DNA of 64,000 nt from Candidatus Allofournierella pullicola (GCA_019114225.1 DXFW01000024.1:41219-105218); one strand, 5' to 3'. Positions 33,194-42,307 are shown, counted from the first letter of the stretch. Program-made: numbers and translations. Notes: generated by a model not told the origin, from the sequence alone.

Positions 33194-33601
33194 TCAGTTC
33201 GGCCAATAGCGCACAAAATCGAGGCCGCAGACCGCCGCTCCGTTGGAAGCGAACACCTCAACGTGCAAAGTAACGGTACGGCCCGCCGTTTGGGGCTGCT
33301 CCGTCAATTCCAGGTCCAGGCGGTAGCTTTCGCCGCTGGGGCCGGTGCGCTCCACCTGGCCCCCCAAATCGTCTGCCGCTTCCAAACCGGCCAAGCGCAA
33401 AAATTCCGCTTCATTTTCGGCGGCGTAAAACTCCTCGCTCACATTCTGAGCCAAACGCTGGGCGTCTGTGAGGCGGCGGGCCTCCAACGCCTGGGCACGG
33501 GCCGCGCTGAACAGCTGCGCCAGCACAGCGGTCAGCGCCAGAAGGAACACCGTGAGCAGCAGGCACTCCACATAAAAAGCCATGGATCTGTGTCGGTTCA
33601 T
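33194..33601 (-). CDS. Pilin-like single-helix protein, operon gene 5
   Basis: Unrecognised protein of 135 aa. The N-terminus MNRHRSMAFYVECLLLTVFL joins a hydrophobic helix to a Glu at residue 12, somewhat as in type IV pilins. The rest is predicted extracytoplasmic. ATG 33601 overlaps the previous stop (ATGA), so translation is coupled. A minor pilin role is inferred only from the operon and topology. Confidence 0.65.
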   Translation of the reverse strand: MNRHRSMAFYVECLLLTVFLLALTAVLAQLFSAARAQALEARRLTDAQRLAQNVSEEFYAAENEAEFLRLAGLEAADDLGGQVERTGPSGESYRLDLELTEQPQTAGRTVTLHVEVFASNGAAVCGLDFVRYWPN

Positions 33602-34065
33602 GCCGCACCTCCTTCGGCGCTGCGCAGCGCAGCTTCAGCGGTATCGCCATCCACCGTGAGCCGCAGCAGCGACGGGCTGACCCACTGGGCCGTGAACTCC
33701 CGCGCCTGCGCCAGGGGCTGGGCGGCGGCGGGGTCGGTGGCGGCGTCAGCAGCGCAGAACTGCTCCATCAGCCAGCCTTCGGCCAGATAGATACGGAACT
33801 CATAGCCGGTGTCCGGGTCGGTCAGGACCAGCATATCCCCTTCGGGGCCGCTGTCCAGCCGCACTGCGCCTGCGGTGTCGCCGGCGCGCACCCGGGTGAC
33901 AAGGCTGCCCAGGGCGGCGCGGGTCTGCTCATTGGCGGCCCGGCTTTCCGTCAGGCGGCCGTAGAGCCCTGCCCCCAGCGCGGTGAGCCAGAGGATACAT
34001 CCCAACATCAGCGCGAACAGCGCCAGGGAGAATGCCGGGGTCGCCCGGCCGGATGAACGGCGCAT
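33598..34065 (-). CDS. Pilin-like single-helix protein, operon gene 4
   Basis: Unrecognised protein of 155 aa. ATG 34065 follows AAAGGAGGA. Residues MRRSSGRATPAFSLALFALM give a Gly-x-Ala-Thr-Pro-Ala-Phe-Ser N-terminal stretch and a helix to about residue 36. The remaining 120 residues are predicted extracytoplasmic and include GPEGDMLVLTDPDTGYEFRIYLAEG. The longer frame to 34176 lacks a ribosome site. Confidence 0.65.
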   Translation of the reverse strand: MRRSSGRATPAFSLALFALMLGCILWLTALGAGLYGRLTESRAANEQTRAALGSLVTRVRAGDTAGAVRLDSGPEGDMLVLTDPDTGYEFRIYLAEGWLMEQFCAADAATDPAAAQPLAQAREFTAQWVSPSLLRLTVDGDTAEAALRSAEGGAA

Positions 34066-34102
34066 GGGATGTCCTCCTTTCCCGCACCGGCCGCGGGGCC
34101 GG

Positions 34103-34429
34103 TCATTTTTGCAGCACAGTGACCTGCGGCGGCAGATTGGAGGCAAACGCCTCATAGACCACGATATAGCGGTCATGGTTGATCTGCAGACCGTAGTGGT
34201 CGGTCAGATGATCCAGATTTTCAGGGTAATAGCCCTCCACCGCATAGCACTGGACGGCGCTGCGCACCACGGCGTTTTTCAGCGCCGCCGCGCCCTGGCC
34301 GTCCAGATCGGCGCCCACGCGGCCCGCGCCCCAGGCGCAGCCCAGGACCAGTGCCGCCGCCAAAACCAACACCAGCAGCGCACGGCGGACAAGCCTGCCC
34401 GGGGAAAGGGACGTTCTGTCGTGATACAT
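34103..34429 (-). CDS. Pilin-like single-helix protein, operon gene 3
   Basis: Unrecognised protein of 108 aa. A basic N-terminus with a helix at residues about 16-36, then LDGQGAAALKNAVVRSAVQC and VEGYYPENLDHLTDHYGL. The last element resembles the AVxxYxxxxGxYPxxLxxL segment found after the N-terminal helix of many major pilins and pseudopilins. It is the best candidate for a main pilin-like subunit of the operon. The G-F-T-L-I-E prepilin site is missing, which leaves processing unclear. Confidence 0.7.
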   Translation of the reverse strand: MYHDRTSLSPGRLVRRALLVLVLAAALVLGCAWGAGRVGADLDGQGAAALKNAVVRSAVQCYAVEGYYPENLDHLTDHYGLQINHDRYIVVYEAFASNLPPQVTVLQK

Positions 34430-34441
34430 GGCTCCGCCTCC

Positions 34442-35485
34442 TCAGCCCACTGTGCCCAGAATGCCGATGAGGGGCAGCATGACGGACAGCAGGGTGACGC
34501 CCACCGACACGGTGAGGAACGCAGCCAGGGCGGGTTCGATCATATCCACCACCCGGTCCAGTTCGTCGTCCGCGTCCTGGGTGAACAGGCTGGTGAGCCG
34601 GGCAAGCACCTGCTCGGTCTTGCCGCTGCGCTCGCCGCTGAGCAGCATGCGGGCATACAAGGGCTCAAACAGTTTCTGGTCATGCACCGCCGTTCCCAGC
34701 CCGGCGCCTCCGGCCATCTGCGCACGGGCGGCGCTGATGGCCGCGTGCAGCCCGGCATGGTCCACCATACCCTCGGCGGCCTCCATGGCGGTGTCCGCGT
34801 CCAGGCCGCTGGCAATGAAAATGTCCAGCGCGCCGACAAGCCGCGCCACCGCCAGGCGGCGGCTGGCTCCCGCTGTGTAAGGAAGCCGCTGGAACACCCG
34901 GCTCAGCCGGGTGCGGCCGGCTGCGGTGCGGCTCAGCGCCGCGCCCGCAGTCACCAGAACGGCCAGCACCAGCGTAACGGCCAGCGCCGCGCCGCCCACC
35001 CAGTAGGCAAGGCGGATATAGCCGTAGCTGCTGGTGGCGATGTCGCCCACCAGCCCTTCATACACACCGGTGAACACCGGAAGCACCCAGGCCAGCAGCA
35101 CCGCCAGGATGGCGGCCATCAGGCCCAGCAGCACCGCAGGATAGACCACGGCGCTGTGCAGCTTTTTTTGCAGGCGGGCCTGCGAAGCGTAATAGCGGGC
35201 CAGGCTGTTCAGCACCGGCTCGGTGCGGCCGGCCTTTTCGCCCGCGGCGATCATGCGAACGGCATAACCGGGCAGCGCGCCCGTCTTTTCCACCGCGGAG
35301 GAAAGGCTTTCCCCCAGCAGCAGGGCCTTCTGCATCGTGCGGGCGGCCTCCCGGAAGGGGCCAGCCGCGCTGTCTTCACAGAGCAGGCCGGCAGCCTCGT
35401 CCAGCTGAATGCCCGCGCCCAGCAGCAGGGCCAGATTTTCGCACAGGGCGCTGACGGCCAGCGCATCAAGTTCCCGTTTTGCCAT
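34442..35485 (-). CDS. pilC: Type IV pilus / type II secretion inner-membrane platform protein (PilC/GspF)
   Basis: Inner-membrane platform (347 aa) that couples the ATPase to filament assembly. Two homologous cytoplasmic T2SSF domains, residues about 10-120 (LALLLGAGIQLDEAAGLL) and 210-330 (LVGALDIFIASGLDADTAMEAA), each precede hydrophobic helices. MIAAGEKAGRTEPVL and MLLSGERSGKTEQVL are the paired family motifs. ATG 35485 is preceded by AAAGGAA; the upstream open frame lies in the neighbouring gene. Shorter than usual PilC (about 400 aa). Confidence 0.92.
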   Translation of the reverse strand: MAKRELDALAVSALCENLALLLGAGIQLDEAAGLLCEDSAAGPFREAARTMQKALLLGESLSSAVEKTGALPGYAVRMIAAGEKAGRTEPVLNSLARYYASQARLQKKLHSAVVYPAVLLGLMAAILAVLLAWVLPVFTGVYEGLVGDIATSSYGYIRLAYWVGGAALAVTLVLAVLVTAGAALSRTAAGRTRLSRVFQRLPYTAGASRRLAVARLVGALDIFIASGLDADTAMEAAEGMVDHAGLHAAISAARAQMAGGAGLGTAVHDQKLFEPLYARMLLSGERSGKTEQVLARLTSLFTQDADDELDRVVDMIEPALAAFLTVSVGVTLLSVMLPLIGILGTVG

Positions 35486-35534
35486 GACGCCTATTCCTTT
35501 CCTCTCTACTGTACGCCGGGCCCTGGGGCCGCGG

Positions 35535-36470
35535 TCAATAGGTCTTGTACTCCCGGTAGTTGCTTCCGTCGCCGATGAACTCGGCGTCGGCGCCGCCTGC
35601 CGCAAAAGTCAGGTCCACACGGGTCCAAGTCTCCCGGTCCACCTCGATCTTGACGGTGATCCAGCCGGTCTCCTCCAGCCAGATCATATTCCATGCATGG
35701 TAGAGGTCGTTGGGAGCCACATAGCCGGTGATGACCTTGGTGGGCACCCCCTGGCTGCGGAGCATGGCCGCGGCCAAGACCGCGTAGTCAATACAGATCC
35801 CCTTGCCGGTGGCCAGAGTCTCGTCCGGGTCAGAGAGGTACCCGGTGCCGATGGTCTCCGCCTTGGGGGTGTCGTAGCGGATGTGCTCCACGATGTAGGC
35901 ATAGACGGCAGACACCATGCCCGCCTCGTCCGCCGCGCTGGCCGCCAGCTGCCCGGCCAGGGCTACGCAGTCGTCGCCTTCGGCGTAATCCACATAGCAG
36001 CTGGGCCGCAGGAAGGGTTCCAGTTCGCTGGCCAGCTGCACCTGTTCGGTGCGGGCGTACTTTTCGCTGTACTGGGTGTCGGCCACATTTTCCATCACCC
36101 GGAAGGTATACTCTCCGTCGCCGCTTTGCAGCGGGCAGACGATGGGGGTGCCGTCGCCGGGGAGGTCGTAGTTGTATTTCACATCGCCGAATACCACCTG
36201 GAATTTCAGGCGCTTGCCGCTCACGGCGCTCACCGCCACATAGCCCCGCGCCAGATGGCTGGTGTCCAGCAGGCAGTCATTTTCGCCGGTGGCGGCAGAC
36301 GCGTCGAAGGCGGCCTGGGCCATGGGCGGAGGCTGATATCCGGCCTGGCTTCCGGTCGCTTGCGCGCCTTGAGACGGGGAGGTTGGGGCCGCGGCGCTGC
36401 CTTCGCCCGCGCCGCAGGCACAGAGCAGCGCACAGGCTGCCAGCAGCGCGCAGAGCCATCGACGCCGCAT
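35535..36470 (-). CDS. Transglutaminase-like domain lipoprotein
   Basis: Exported lipoprotein (311 aa) with signal MRRRWLCALLAACALLCAC, the second-last Cys context giving a lipobox. The transglutaminase-like core is residues about 200-300: GKGICIDYAVLAAAMLRSQG with catalytic Cys, then LYHAWNMIWLEETGWI with catalytic His. An Asp follows near VDRETW. Such extracellular domains may act as proteases or cross-linking enzymes; the substrate is unknown. ATG 36470 is chosen because GGGGGG sits ahead of it. First gene of the pilus-like operon, so it may act on pilins or wall proteins. Confidence 0.83.
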   Translation of the reverse strand: MRRRWLCALLAACALLCACGAGEGSAAAPTSPSQGAQATGSQAGYQPPPMAQAAFDASAATGENDCLLDTSHLARGYVAVSAVSGKRLKFQVVFGDVKYNYDLPGDGTPIVCPLQSGDGEYTFRVMENVADTQYSEKYARTEQVQLASELEPFLRPSCYVDYAEGDDCVALAGQLAASAADEAGMVSAVYAYIVEHIRYDTPKAETIGTGYLSDPDETLATGKGICIDYAVLAAAMLRSQGVPTKVITGYVAPNDLYHAWNMIWLEETGWITVKIEVDRETWTRVDLTFAAGGADAEFIGDGSNYREYKTY

Positions 36471-36533
36471 CCCCATCCCCCCTTTTTGCGCGGGACGCAG
36501 CGCGCCCACACACATGCTCACTCTATAATGTTT

Positions 36534-36561
36534 ATTATATCGGCCGCGCCTGAAAAGTAAA
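36534..36561 (-). promoter_or_regulatory. Promoter of the pilus-like operon
   Basis: Minus strand: -35 TTTACT (36561-36556), 16-bp spacer, -10 TATAAT (36539-36534), about 65 bp before the transglutaminase start. No 11-bp direct repeat like that of the surface gene is present. Confidence 0.65.
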
Positions 36562-36585
36562 GCGCGGGCCGCCGGGGGCCGGACG

Positions 36586-39500
36586 TTACCGGTCCTTTGC
36601 CTCCGGGCCGTCCTCATGGAAAATACGGTACTGGTTTTTGCCCCGGCGCTTTGCCTCATAGAGGGCCGCGTCCGCGTTGGCCAGCAGGGCGTCGTAGTCG
36701 CTGCCGTGGTCCGGGAAGAGGGACGCGCCGATACTGCCCATGATCTGATAGTGGATGTCCCCGTTGCGGTAGGGGTTGCGGAACATGGTGCACAGGCGCT
36801 CCAGGCGGTTTTCCAGCACTTCGCGGGTCACATTGGAAACGAACACCACAAACTCATCGCCGCCGTAGCGGGCAACCACGTCGGAGTGGCGGAACACGCC
36901 CTGGATCCGCTGGGCAATGCAGCGCAGGATATCGTCGCCCACCATGTGGCCCAACGCGTCGTTGGCTTTTTTGAAATCGTCCACGTCGATAAAAATCAGC
37001 GCGCCGCAGTTCAGCTTGCCCTTGGTGAGCCGCTCGTGGACATTCCGCTCAAAATAAGTGCGGTTGTACAGGCCGGTCAGGCCGTCCCGGTTGGCCTGTT
37101 CCTTCCAGCGGTCCACCTCGTTGCGCCAGTTCGCGGTGTTCACCAGAACGCCCTCGATCACCGCGCCTTCTTCCCGCTCCACACGCTCCAGGTGCAGTTC
37201 CATCCACTCGTAGCCGCCGTCGGACACGCAAATGCGCACCGTGCCTTCCACCCAGGGGATCTCGTCCCGGGCGCAGCGGCCCACCATGTCCAGAAAGTCC
37301 TCTTCGTCGTTTTCGTTGAGGAGCCCGGAACTGCGCAGGAAGGTGATGGCGTCGGGGAATTCCTGCCTGCCCTCCATCACCGGCGAGAAGGCCGACGAGA
37401 AGCGGATGGCGCCCGTGTCCGGCCGGTACAGGAAGGTGACGATGCTGCCGCGCCTGCTGTCGTCTTTCCAGCCGGAGGCCCGGGGCGAAAGCAGCGCGCC
37501 TTCGGGGTCCACGCAGATCAGACACCCGTTTTCCCAGACAGCGTTCTCAAACTCCGTCACCGGCATGGGCCGGAAGAACACATAGCCCTGCACGGTGTCG
37601 CAGGCGGCGTGGCGCAGGTGGCGCACCTGCTCCATGTTTTCCACGCCTTCGGCCACGGTGTTGATGTGCAGCTTGCCCGCCATCTTCATAATGGATTCCA
37701 CCACGCGCCGGCCGCGGCTGGAGTCGTTGTCGCCCACAAAGAAGCTGCGGTCCAGCTTGATGGCGTCCACATTCAGCTGATTGATGAGGCCCAAAGAGGA
37801 ATAGCCCGAGCCGAAATCGTCCAGCGAGCAGCCAAAGCCGGCTTCGTGCATTCGGTCGATGAGGTGGCGCACGCCCTGCGGGTCGTCCAGCAGGATGGTC
37901 TCGGTGAGCTCGAATTCGATGAGGCCGCGGCCCACCTTGTACTTATCCCGGATGGCCTGGTATTTTTCCAGAAAGTCCGGCACGTCCAGGTTCTGGCGGG
38001 AAAGGTTCACCGACACCACACACATCTCCCTGCCCTCTTTTTTCCAGCGGGCAAGGTCTTTGCAGACCTGTTCAAACACAAACAGGTCCACGCGGGTGAC
38101 AAAGCGGTATTTTTCCAGCACGGGAATGAACACCGCCGGGGAGGTCATGCCGCGTTTGGGGTGCTGCCAGCGGATGAGCGCCTCGGCGCCGGAGACCCGC
38201 CGGTCCTCCAAGCGGACTTTGGGCTGATAATACACCTTGAAATCCCCCGCGTTCAGGGAGATATCCAGCCAGTTGACCAGGTCTTTTTCTTCCAGCTGGA
38301 CCCGCTGCCACTCGGCGTCGTAGAAGGTGCAGCCGCCGTGCATTTTTTCACTGGCCTTGCGGGCGGTGCTGCTGCGCTCTTCCATAACGGTGACGTCGGT
38401 CTCGCCCGGCCGGGCCATATCGGCGCCGAAGCGCAGTTCCAGATAATAGGGGTTTTCCAGGTCTTTGTTGAAGGCGTTTGCCTTTTTATACATCTGCTGC
38501 AGCCGCTGTTCGATCTCGGCTTTGTCCTGCCCTTCCAGCAAAAGGTAGAACAAATCGGCAGAGGCGCGGGTGATGAGCTCGCCCGGGCGCAGGCAGCTTT
38601 TCAGCGTATCGTACAGATAGCGCAGCGTCCGGTTGCCCTCTTCGATCCCGTAGATGTTGTTGATGAGTTTAAAGCCCTGCATATCCGCCGAAACCAGGGT
38701 GTAGTTGCTGCTTTTTTCCAGCAGAGCGGTGGCGTCAAAACGGAAGCGGGCGTCGCTTTTGCCGCCGGTGAGCGGGTCCACAAAGGCCATGTATTCCAGG
38801 CTCGACTGGTAGCGCCGGCGCAGAAGGGTCATGGCGATGAGCACGCCGCCGAAAATAATGCCCAGCAGCAGGGTGAGCCAAAGGTTCTCCGTGACCAGGG
38901 GGTCAATGGTCTTGCCCAGCAAGTCGGCCGGGATGATGGTGAGCACGTACCAGTCGTTGACCAGCAGCGGGATATAGCTGACCAGCACCGCGTCGCCGTC
39001 TTTTTCCACCTTGGTCACGCCGGGCTTGCCCGCATGGATATCCTCGTACATCTGGCTGAACTGGGCGCGTTCCTCCTCCGTGCCCTCTTCCCAGGCGTCC
39101 CGCAGAAGGGTAGACATCTGGCCGCCTTCACCCGCCGCCAGCAGTTCCCCGTCCCGGGTGATCACGCGGGAGGTGCCCTCCCCGTTGAAGCTCTGGGCGG
39201 AAAGCATGCTGGTGAGCAGGCCGGCGTTCTTGATCCCCAGCAGGACCGGGTCGTACGCGGTCTCGCCGGAAGAGTAGTAAACGCCCAGTTCCGGCTCGCG
39301 GGACAGGATGAGCTGGGTGGTGCCGGAATGCACTACGTCGTCGCCCGCCAGGTTGGAGCAGCGCTCTGCGATCCAAGCTTCGGCTTCCCGGGCGTTCGCT
39401 GCCAGATACAGCTCGTCAAACCCGGACACCGACGCCTTGCGGGCCAAAAATTCCGGCAGCGACTCTTCGTCCAGAAGAACGGCGCTGTCGCGGATGATGT

Positions 39501-39720
39501 TCATGCTTTCCACGGACTGGGAGATACGGCTGTCCACCAGAGTGGCGATCTGGTCGGAAACGTCCAGAAGCCAGTTCCGGGCGCGCTGCTCGGTGGCGTT
39601 CTGGATCGCGAGGCCATTCATCAAAAACAGCGTGCCTGTCACCACGATCGCGATGCTCAGACCCAACATCGTCAGGAGCACGCCTTTTCGATATTGGTTA
39701 ATGGTCTGTTCCTTCTTCAT
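36586..39720 (-). CDS. Membrane-bound GGDEF-EAL-GGDEF cyclic-di-GMP protein
   Basis: Large signalling protein (about 1044 aa). Two membrane helices (about residues 15-37 and 280-300) flank an extracellular dCACHE-like sensor. A first GGDEF domain (about 330-470) is degenerate (RASADLF in place of GGDEF). An EAL domain (about 480-740) keeps AEALIRW, ELTETILLDD and DDFGSGYSSL, so phosphodiesterase activity is plausible. A PAS-like segment follows, and a second GGDEF domain is intact (ARYGGDEFVVFV, about residue 970). It may both make and degrade c-di-GMP. The start is uncertain: ATG 39720, ATG 39732 and GTG 39759 are in frame and none has a strong ribosome site. Confidence 0.9.
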   Translation of the reverse strand: MKKEQTINQYRKGVLLTMLGLSIAIVVTGTLFLMNGLAIQNATEQRARNWLLDVSDQIATLVDSRISQSVESMNIIRDSAVLLDEESLPEFLARKASVSGFDELYLAANAREAEAWIAERCSNLAGDDVVHSGTTQLILSREPELGVYYSSGETAYDPVLLGIKNAGLLTSMLSAQSFNGEGTSRVITRDGELLAAGEGGQMSTLLRDAWEEGTEEERAQFSQMYEDIHAGKPGVTKVEKDGDAVLVSYIPLLVNDWYVLTIIPADLLGKTIDPLVTENLWLTLLLGIIFGGVLIAMTLLRRRYQSSLEYMAFVDPLTGGKSDARFRFDATALLEKSSNYTLVSADMQGFKLINNIYGIEEGNRTLRYLYDTLKSCLRPGELITRASADLFYLLLEGQDKAEIEQRLQQMYKKANAFNKDLENPYYLELRFGADMARPGETDVTVMEERSSTARKASEKMHGGCTFYDAEWQRVQLEEKDLVNWLDISLNAGDFKVYYQPKVRLEDRRVSGAEALIRWQHPKRGMTSPAVFIPVLEKYRFVTRVDLFVFEQVCKDLARWKKEGREMCVVSVNLSRQNLDVPDFLEKYQAIRDKYKVGRGLIEFELTETILLDDPQGVRHLIDRMHEAGFGCSLDDFGSGYSSLGLINQLNVDAIKLDRSFFVGDNDSSRGRRVVESIMKMAGKLHINTVAEGVENMEQVRHLRHAACDTVQGYVFFRPMPVTEFENAVWENGCLICVDPEGALLSPRASGWKDDSRRGSIVTFLYRPDTGAIRFSSAFSPVMEGRQEFPDAITFLRSSGLLNENDEEDFLDMVGRCARDEIPWVEGTVRICVSDGGYEWMELHLERVEREEGAVIEGVLVNTANWRNEVDRWKEQANRDGLTGLYNRTYFERNVHERLTKGKLNCGALIFIDVDDFKKANDALGHMVGDDILRCIAQRIQGVFRHSDVVARYGGDEFVVFVSNVTREVLENRLERLCTMFRNPYRNGDIHYQIMGSIGASLFPDHGSDYDALLANADAALYEAKRRGKNQYRIFHEDGPEAKDR

Positions 39721-39841
39721 CCTCTTCACCATCCGGAAGTGCGGGCAAAACTGCCGCACGCATATTCTGTAATCATTCCTATTTTACCATACAAAACGCC
39801 TTGTTACAACCATAGTAGCCGTTTCCGGGAGAGGTCTTTCC

Positions 39842-39891
39842 CCGCAAAAAGGGCCCGGCATCCGCTTGATCGGCGGGCCCTTTTCAAGGAA
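39842..39891. terminator. Hairpin between tRNA-Arg(CCG) and the GGDEF/EAL gene
   Basis: AAAAAGGGCCCG ... CGGGCCCTTTT with a 14-nt loop region. A second terminator downstream of the tRNA on the minus strand, and it would also block reading in the other direction. Confidence 0.72.
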
Positions 39892-39976
39892 TTTTCAGGC
39901 GAAGAACACAGAGAAATGTTTTGCGCACATCCGCGTCCATCGCCCGAAATGCCTCCGCGCATGCACAGAGCGCAGC

Positions 39977-40010
39977 AAAAAGCCGCTGTACTTTTGTACA
40001 GCGGCCTTTT
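39977..40010. terminator. Terminator of tRNA-Arg(CCG)
   Basis: Perfect 10-bp stem GCCGCTGTAC / GTACAGCGGC with T4 loop, flanked by A5 and T-rich ends, only a few bases from the tRNA 3' end. Confidence 0.88.
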
Positions 40011-40012
40011 TG

Positions 40013-40089
40013 TGGTGCGCCCGACTGGATTCGAACCAGCGGCCTTCCGGGTCGGAGCCGAACGCTCTATCCATCTGAGCTACGGACGC
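40013..40089 (-). tRNA. tRNA-Arg (anticodon CCG)
   Basis: A 77-nt cloverleaf on the minus strand with encoded CCA. Acceptor GCGTCCG/CGGGCGC; D arm GCTCAGATGGATAGAGC; anticodon stem TTCGG/CCGGA around CTCCGAC (anticodon CCG); T arm CTGGTTCGAATCCAG. It lies 45 bp downstream of argS, the gene for its own synthetase, on the same strand. Confidence 0.96.
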
Positions 40090-40134
40090 ATATTCCAGGG
40101 CGCTCCGCTCCCTGCGGAGCGCCCTGTGGGTATT

Positions 40135-41793
40135 TTACATGGACTGGGGAGCGTCGACGCCCAGCAGATCCAGCGCGTTGCGCAGGGTGGTCTTCAGAGC
40201 GAGGACCAGGCCCAGGCGCTGGTTGGTCAGCTCGGGGTCGTCGGGGTTGTTCACGTGCACCACGTTGTAGTAGCTGTGATACAGCTTCACCAGAGACTGG
40301 ATGTACTCCGCAATGGTGTTGGGCTTGCGGGTCTTGGCAGCCTTGGCAACGGTGCCGGGGAACTCGCTGATCATCTTCAGCAGCTGCAGTTCCTTCTCAT
40401 TGGTGAGCCGGTTGTAGCTCTCCTCACGATGGAACTCGGGGATCTCCGGGTTGCGCAGGATGGAGCACATACGAGAGTGGGCATACTGCGCGTAGTAGAC
40501 CGGGTTGTCGTAGTTCTTGGCAGAAGCCTGCTTGATGTCGAAGTCCATCTGGGTGGTGATGTCCTTGGAGACAAAGAACCAGCGGGCAGCGTCCACGCCC
40601 ACGTCCTCGCACAGCTCGCGCAGGGTGATGGCGTTGCCGGTACGCTTGCTCATCTTGACCTCGACGCCGTCCTCCACCATGCGGACCATCTGGATGAGCT
40701 CCACAGACAGGGTGCCCTTGGGATAGCCCAGAGCGGTGAGAGCCGCCTGCATACGGGTCACGTAGGAATGGTGGTCGGCGCCCCACAGGTTGACCATGAC
40801 GGGGTAGCCGCGCTCCATCTTGTAGACATGGTTGGCAATGTCCGGGGTGAGGTAGGACAGGGTGCCGTCGCTCTTGCGCAGAACGCGGTCCTTGTCGTCG
40901 CCGTAGTCGGTGCTCTTGAACCACAAAGCGCCGTCCTTCTCGTACAGCAGACCCTTGTCGTCCATCATCTTCAGGCAGTCCTTGATGCGCTTCATATCAT
41001 TCTGATAGAAGAAGGTCTCGTGCATCCAGGAGGTGATGTTCACGCGGTAGAGCTTCAGATCGCGGTCGATCTTCGCCAGCTCGCGGTCGATACCCTGCTG
41101 CATGAAGTAGTGCAGGCGCTCGTTGGCGTCGGCGGTCAGCCACTTGTCGCCGTCTTCCTTGGCGATGTCCTGAGCGATCTGCTTCACATCGTCGGCGTGG
41201 TAGCCGTTCTCGGGCAGGGGATACTCCTTGCCGAAGTACTCGAAGTAACGGGAGACCAGAGACTCGCCCAGCATGACGATCTGGTTGCCGGCGTCGTTGA
41301 CGTAGAACTCACGCAGCACGTCGTAGCCGCTCTTTTCCAGCAGGCGGCAGATGGAGTCGCCCCAGGCAGCGTTACGGGCATGGCCGCAGTGCAGATCGCC
41401 GGTGGGGTTGGCAGACACCCATTCCACCAGGATGTGCACGCCCTCGCCGGAGTTGTTCTGGCCGTAGTCATCGCCCTGGTCCAGGACCTGGTTGATCAGG
41501 CTGGTCAGCGCCTCGCTGCTCAGCTTGAAGTTGATGAAGCCGGGCTTGGCCACGGTGACGGACTCGGCCTCGGGCAGCAGCTCGCGCAGTTTTGCCGCAA
41601 TGGCCTCGGCGATCTCCACGGGGTTCTTGTGCAGTTCGCGGGCCAGCTTCATGGAAACGCCGGTGGCATAGTCACCATTGTCCTTGTTGCGGGGCACTTC
41701 CACCACAAGGGTGTCGGGGCCCACGTCCAGGCCGTAAACTTCCTTCACGGCCTGCTGGGTAACATTATAGATTTTTCCCTCAAAATTGCTCAT
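40135..41793 (-). CDS. argS: Arginyl-tRNA synthetase
   Basis: Class I synthetase (552 aa) charging tRNA-Arg. The ATP-binding HIGH motif reads HCGHARNA after SANPTGDLH (residues about 120-133), and the KMSK motif is VKMSKRTGN. The N-terminal Add-1 domain covers about residues 1-90, and the C-terminal anticodon-binding helical domain ends DLLGVDAPQSM. ATG 41793 is preceded by GGAGGAAAG; the longer open frame runs into argR and is rejected. It is 49 bp downstream of argR, and a tRNA-Arg gene lies just beyond its stop. Confidence 0.95.
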   Translation of the reverse strand: MSNFEGKIYNVTQQAVKEVYGLDVGPDTLVVEVPRNKDNGDYATGVSMKLARELHKNPVEIAEAIAAKLRELLPEAESVTVAKPGFINFKLSSEALTSLINQVLDQGDDYGQNNSGEGVHILVEWVSANPTGDLHCGHARNAAWGDSICRLLEKSGYDVLREFYVNDAGNQIVMLGESLVSRYFEYFGKEYPLPENGYHADDVKQIAQDIAKEDGDKWLTADANERLHYFMQQGIDRELAKIDRDLKLYRVNITSWMHETFFYQNDMKRIKDCLKMMDDKGLLYEKDGALWFKSTDYGDDKDRVLRKSDGTLSYLTPDIANHVYKMERGYPVMVNLWGADHHSYVTRMQAALTALGYPKGTLSVELIQMVRMVEDGVEVKMSKRTGNAITLRELCEDVGVDAARWFFVSKDITTQMDFDIKQASAKNYDNPVYYAQYAHSRMCSILRNPEIPEFHREESYNRLTNEKELQLLKMISEFPGTVAKAAKTRKPNTIAEYIQSLVKLYHSYYNVVHVNNPDDPELTNQRLGLVLALKTTLRNALDLLGVDAPQSM

Positions 41794-41842
41794 ACAGGTA
41801 CTTTCCTCCCAAATGAACGAGTTAATCCGGCGCAAAAAAGGC

Positions 41843-42307
41843 TCACGCCCTTCTCGCGACCAGTTCTTCCAGCGTTTTGCACATTTCGTCTGCTTCCTGC
41901 GGACCTCGCATGACCACCAGCACCGTGTTGTTGCCGGGCACGCGCCCCACCAGGCGTTCGCTGTCGTCCAGCACATCCACACAGGTGCAGATGGCTTTCG
42001 CCATGCCCGGAAGGGTCTTGATCACAATGAAATTATCGACCTTGTCGACGGAACAAATGCCCAGCCGGGCAATGCTGGTCAGCTTGTCTTTGTTCTCGCT
42101 GACAGCATCCAGCGCATTGACCGCATAGCGGGACACCCCGCCCGGCACGCTGGATTTGTACAAATGCAGCGCCCGGATGTCCCGGGACAGGGTGGCCTGG
42201 GTGCAGTGAAATCCCCGCTGCCGCAGAAGCTCCATCAGCTGCTGCTGGGTCTCCACGGGCTGGGTGAGGATCAGTTCCAGGATCAGTTTCTGGCGTTCTT
42301 CCCTCAT
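41843..42307 (-). CDS. argR: Arginine repressor/activator ArgR
   Basis: Arginine-responsive regulator (154 aa). The N-terminal winged HTH includes TQQQLMELLRQRGFHCTQATLSRDIRALHL with the diagnostic SRDIR. The C-terminal hexamerisation and arginine-binding domain has ICSVDKVDNFIVIKTLPGMA and DDSERLVGRVPGNNTVLVV. In Firmicutes ArgR represses biosynthesis and activates arc genes. It sits directly before argS and near the arginine deiminase operon. ATG 42307 follows GGTACCCC in reverse context with AGGTACC; start well supported by family length. Confidence 0.95.
   Translation of the reverse strand: MREERQKLILELILTQPVETQQQLMELLRQRGFHCTQATLSRDIRALHLYKSSVPGGVSRYAVNALDAVSENKDKLTSIARLGICSVDKVDNFIVIKTLPGMAKAICTCVDVLDDSERLVGRVPGNNTVLVVMRGPQEADEMCKTLEELVARRA

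Noticed and set aside
36616..41913. A 1765-codon open frame on the plus strand
   Set aside because: It is antisense to the GGDEF/EAL gene, tRNA-Arg(CCG) and argS, all clearly real. Its composition (His-, Gln-, Arg- and Val-rich) is that of an antisense shadow in GC-rich DNA.
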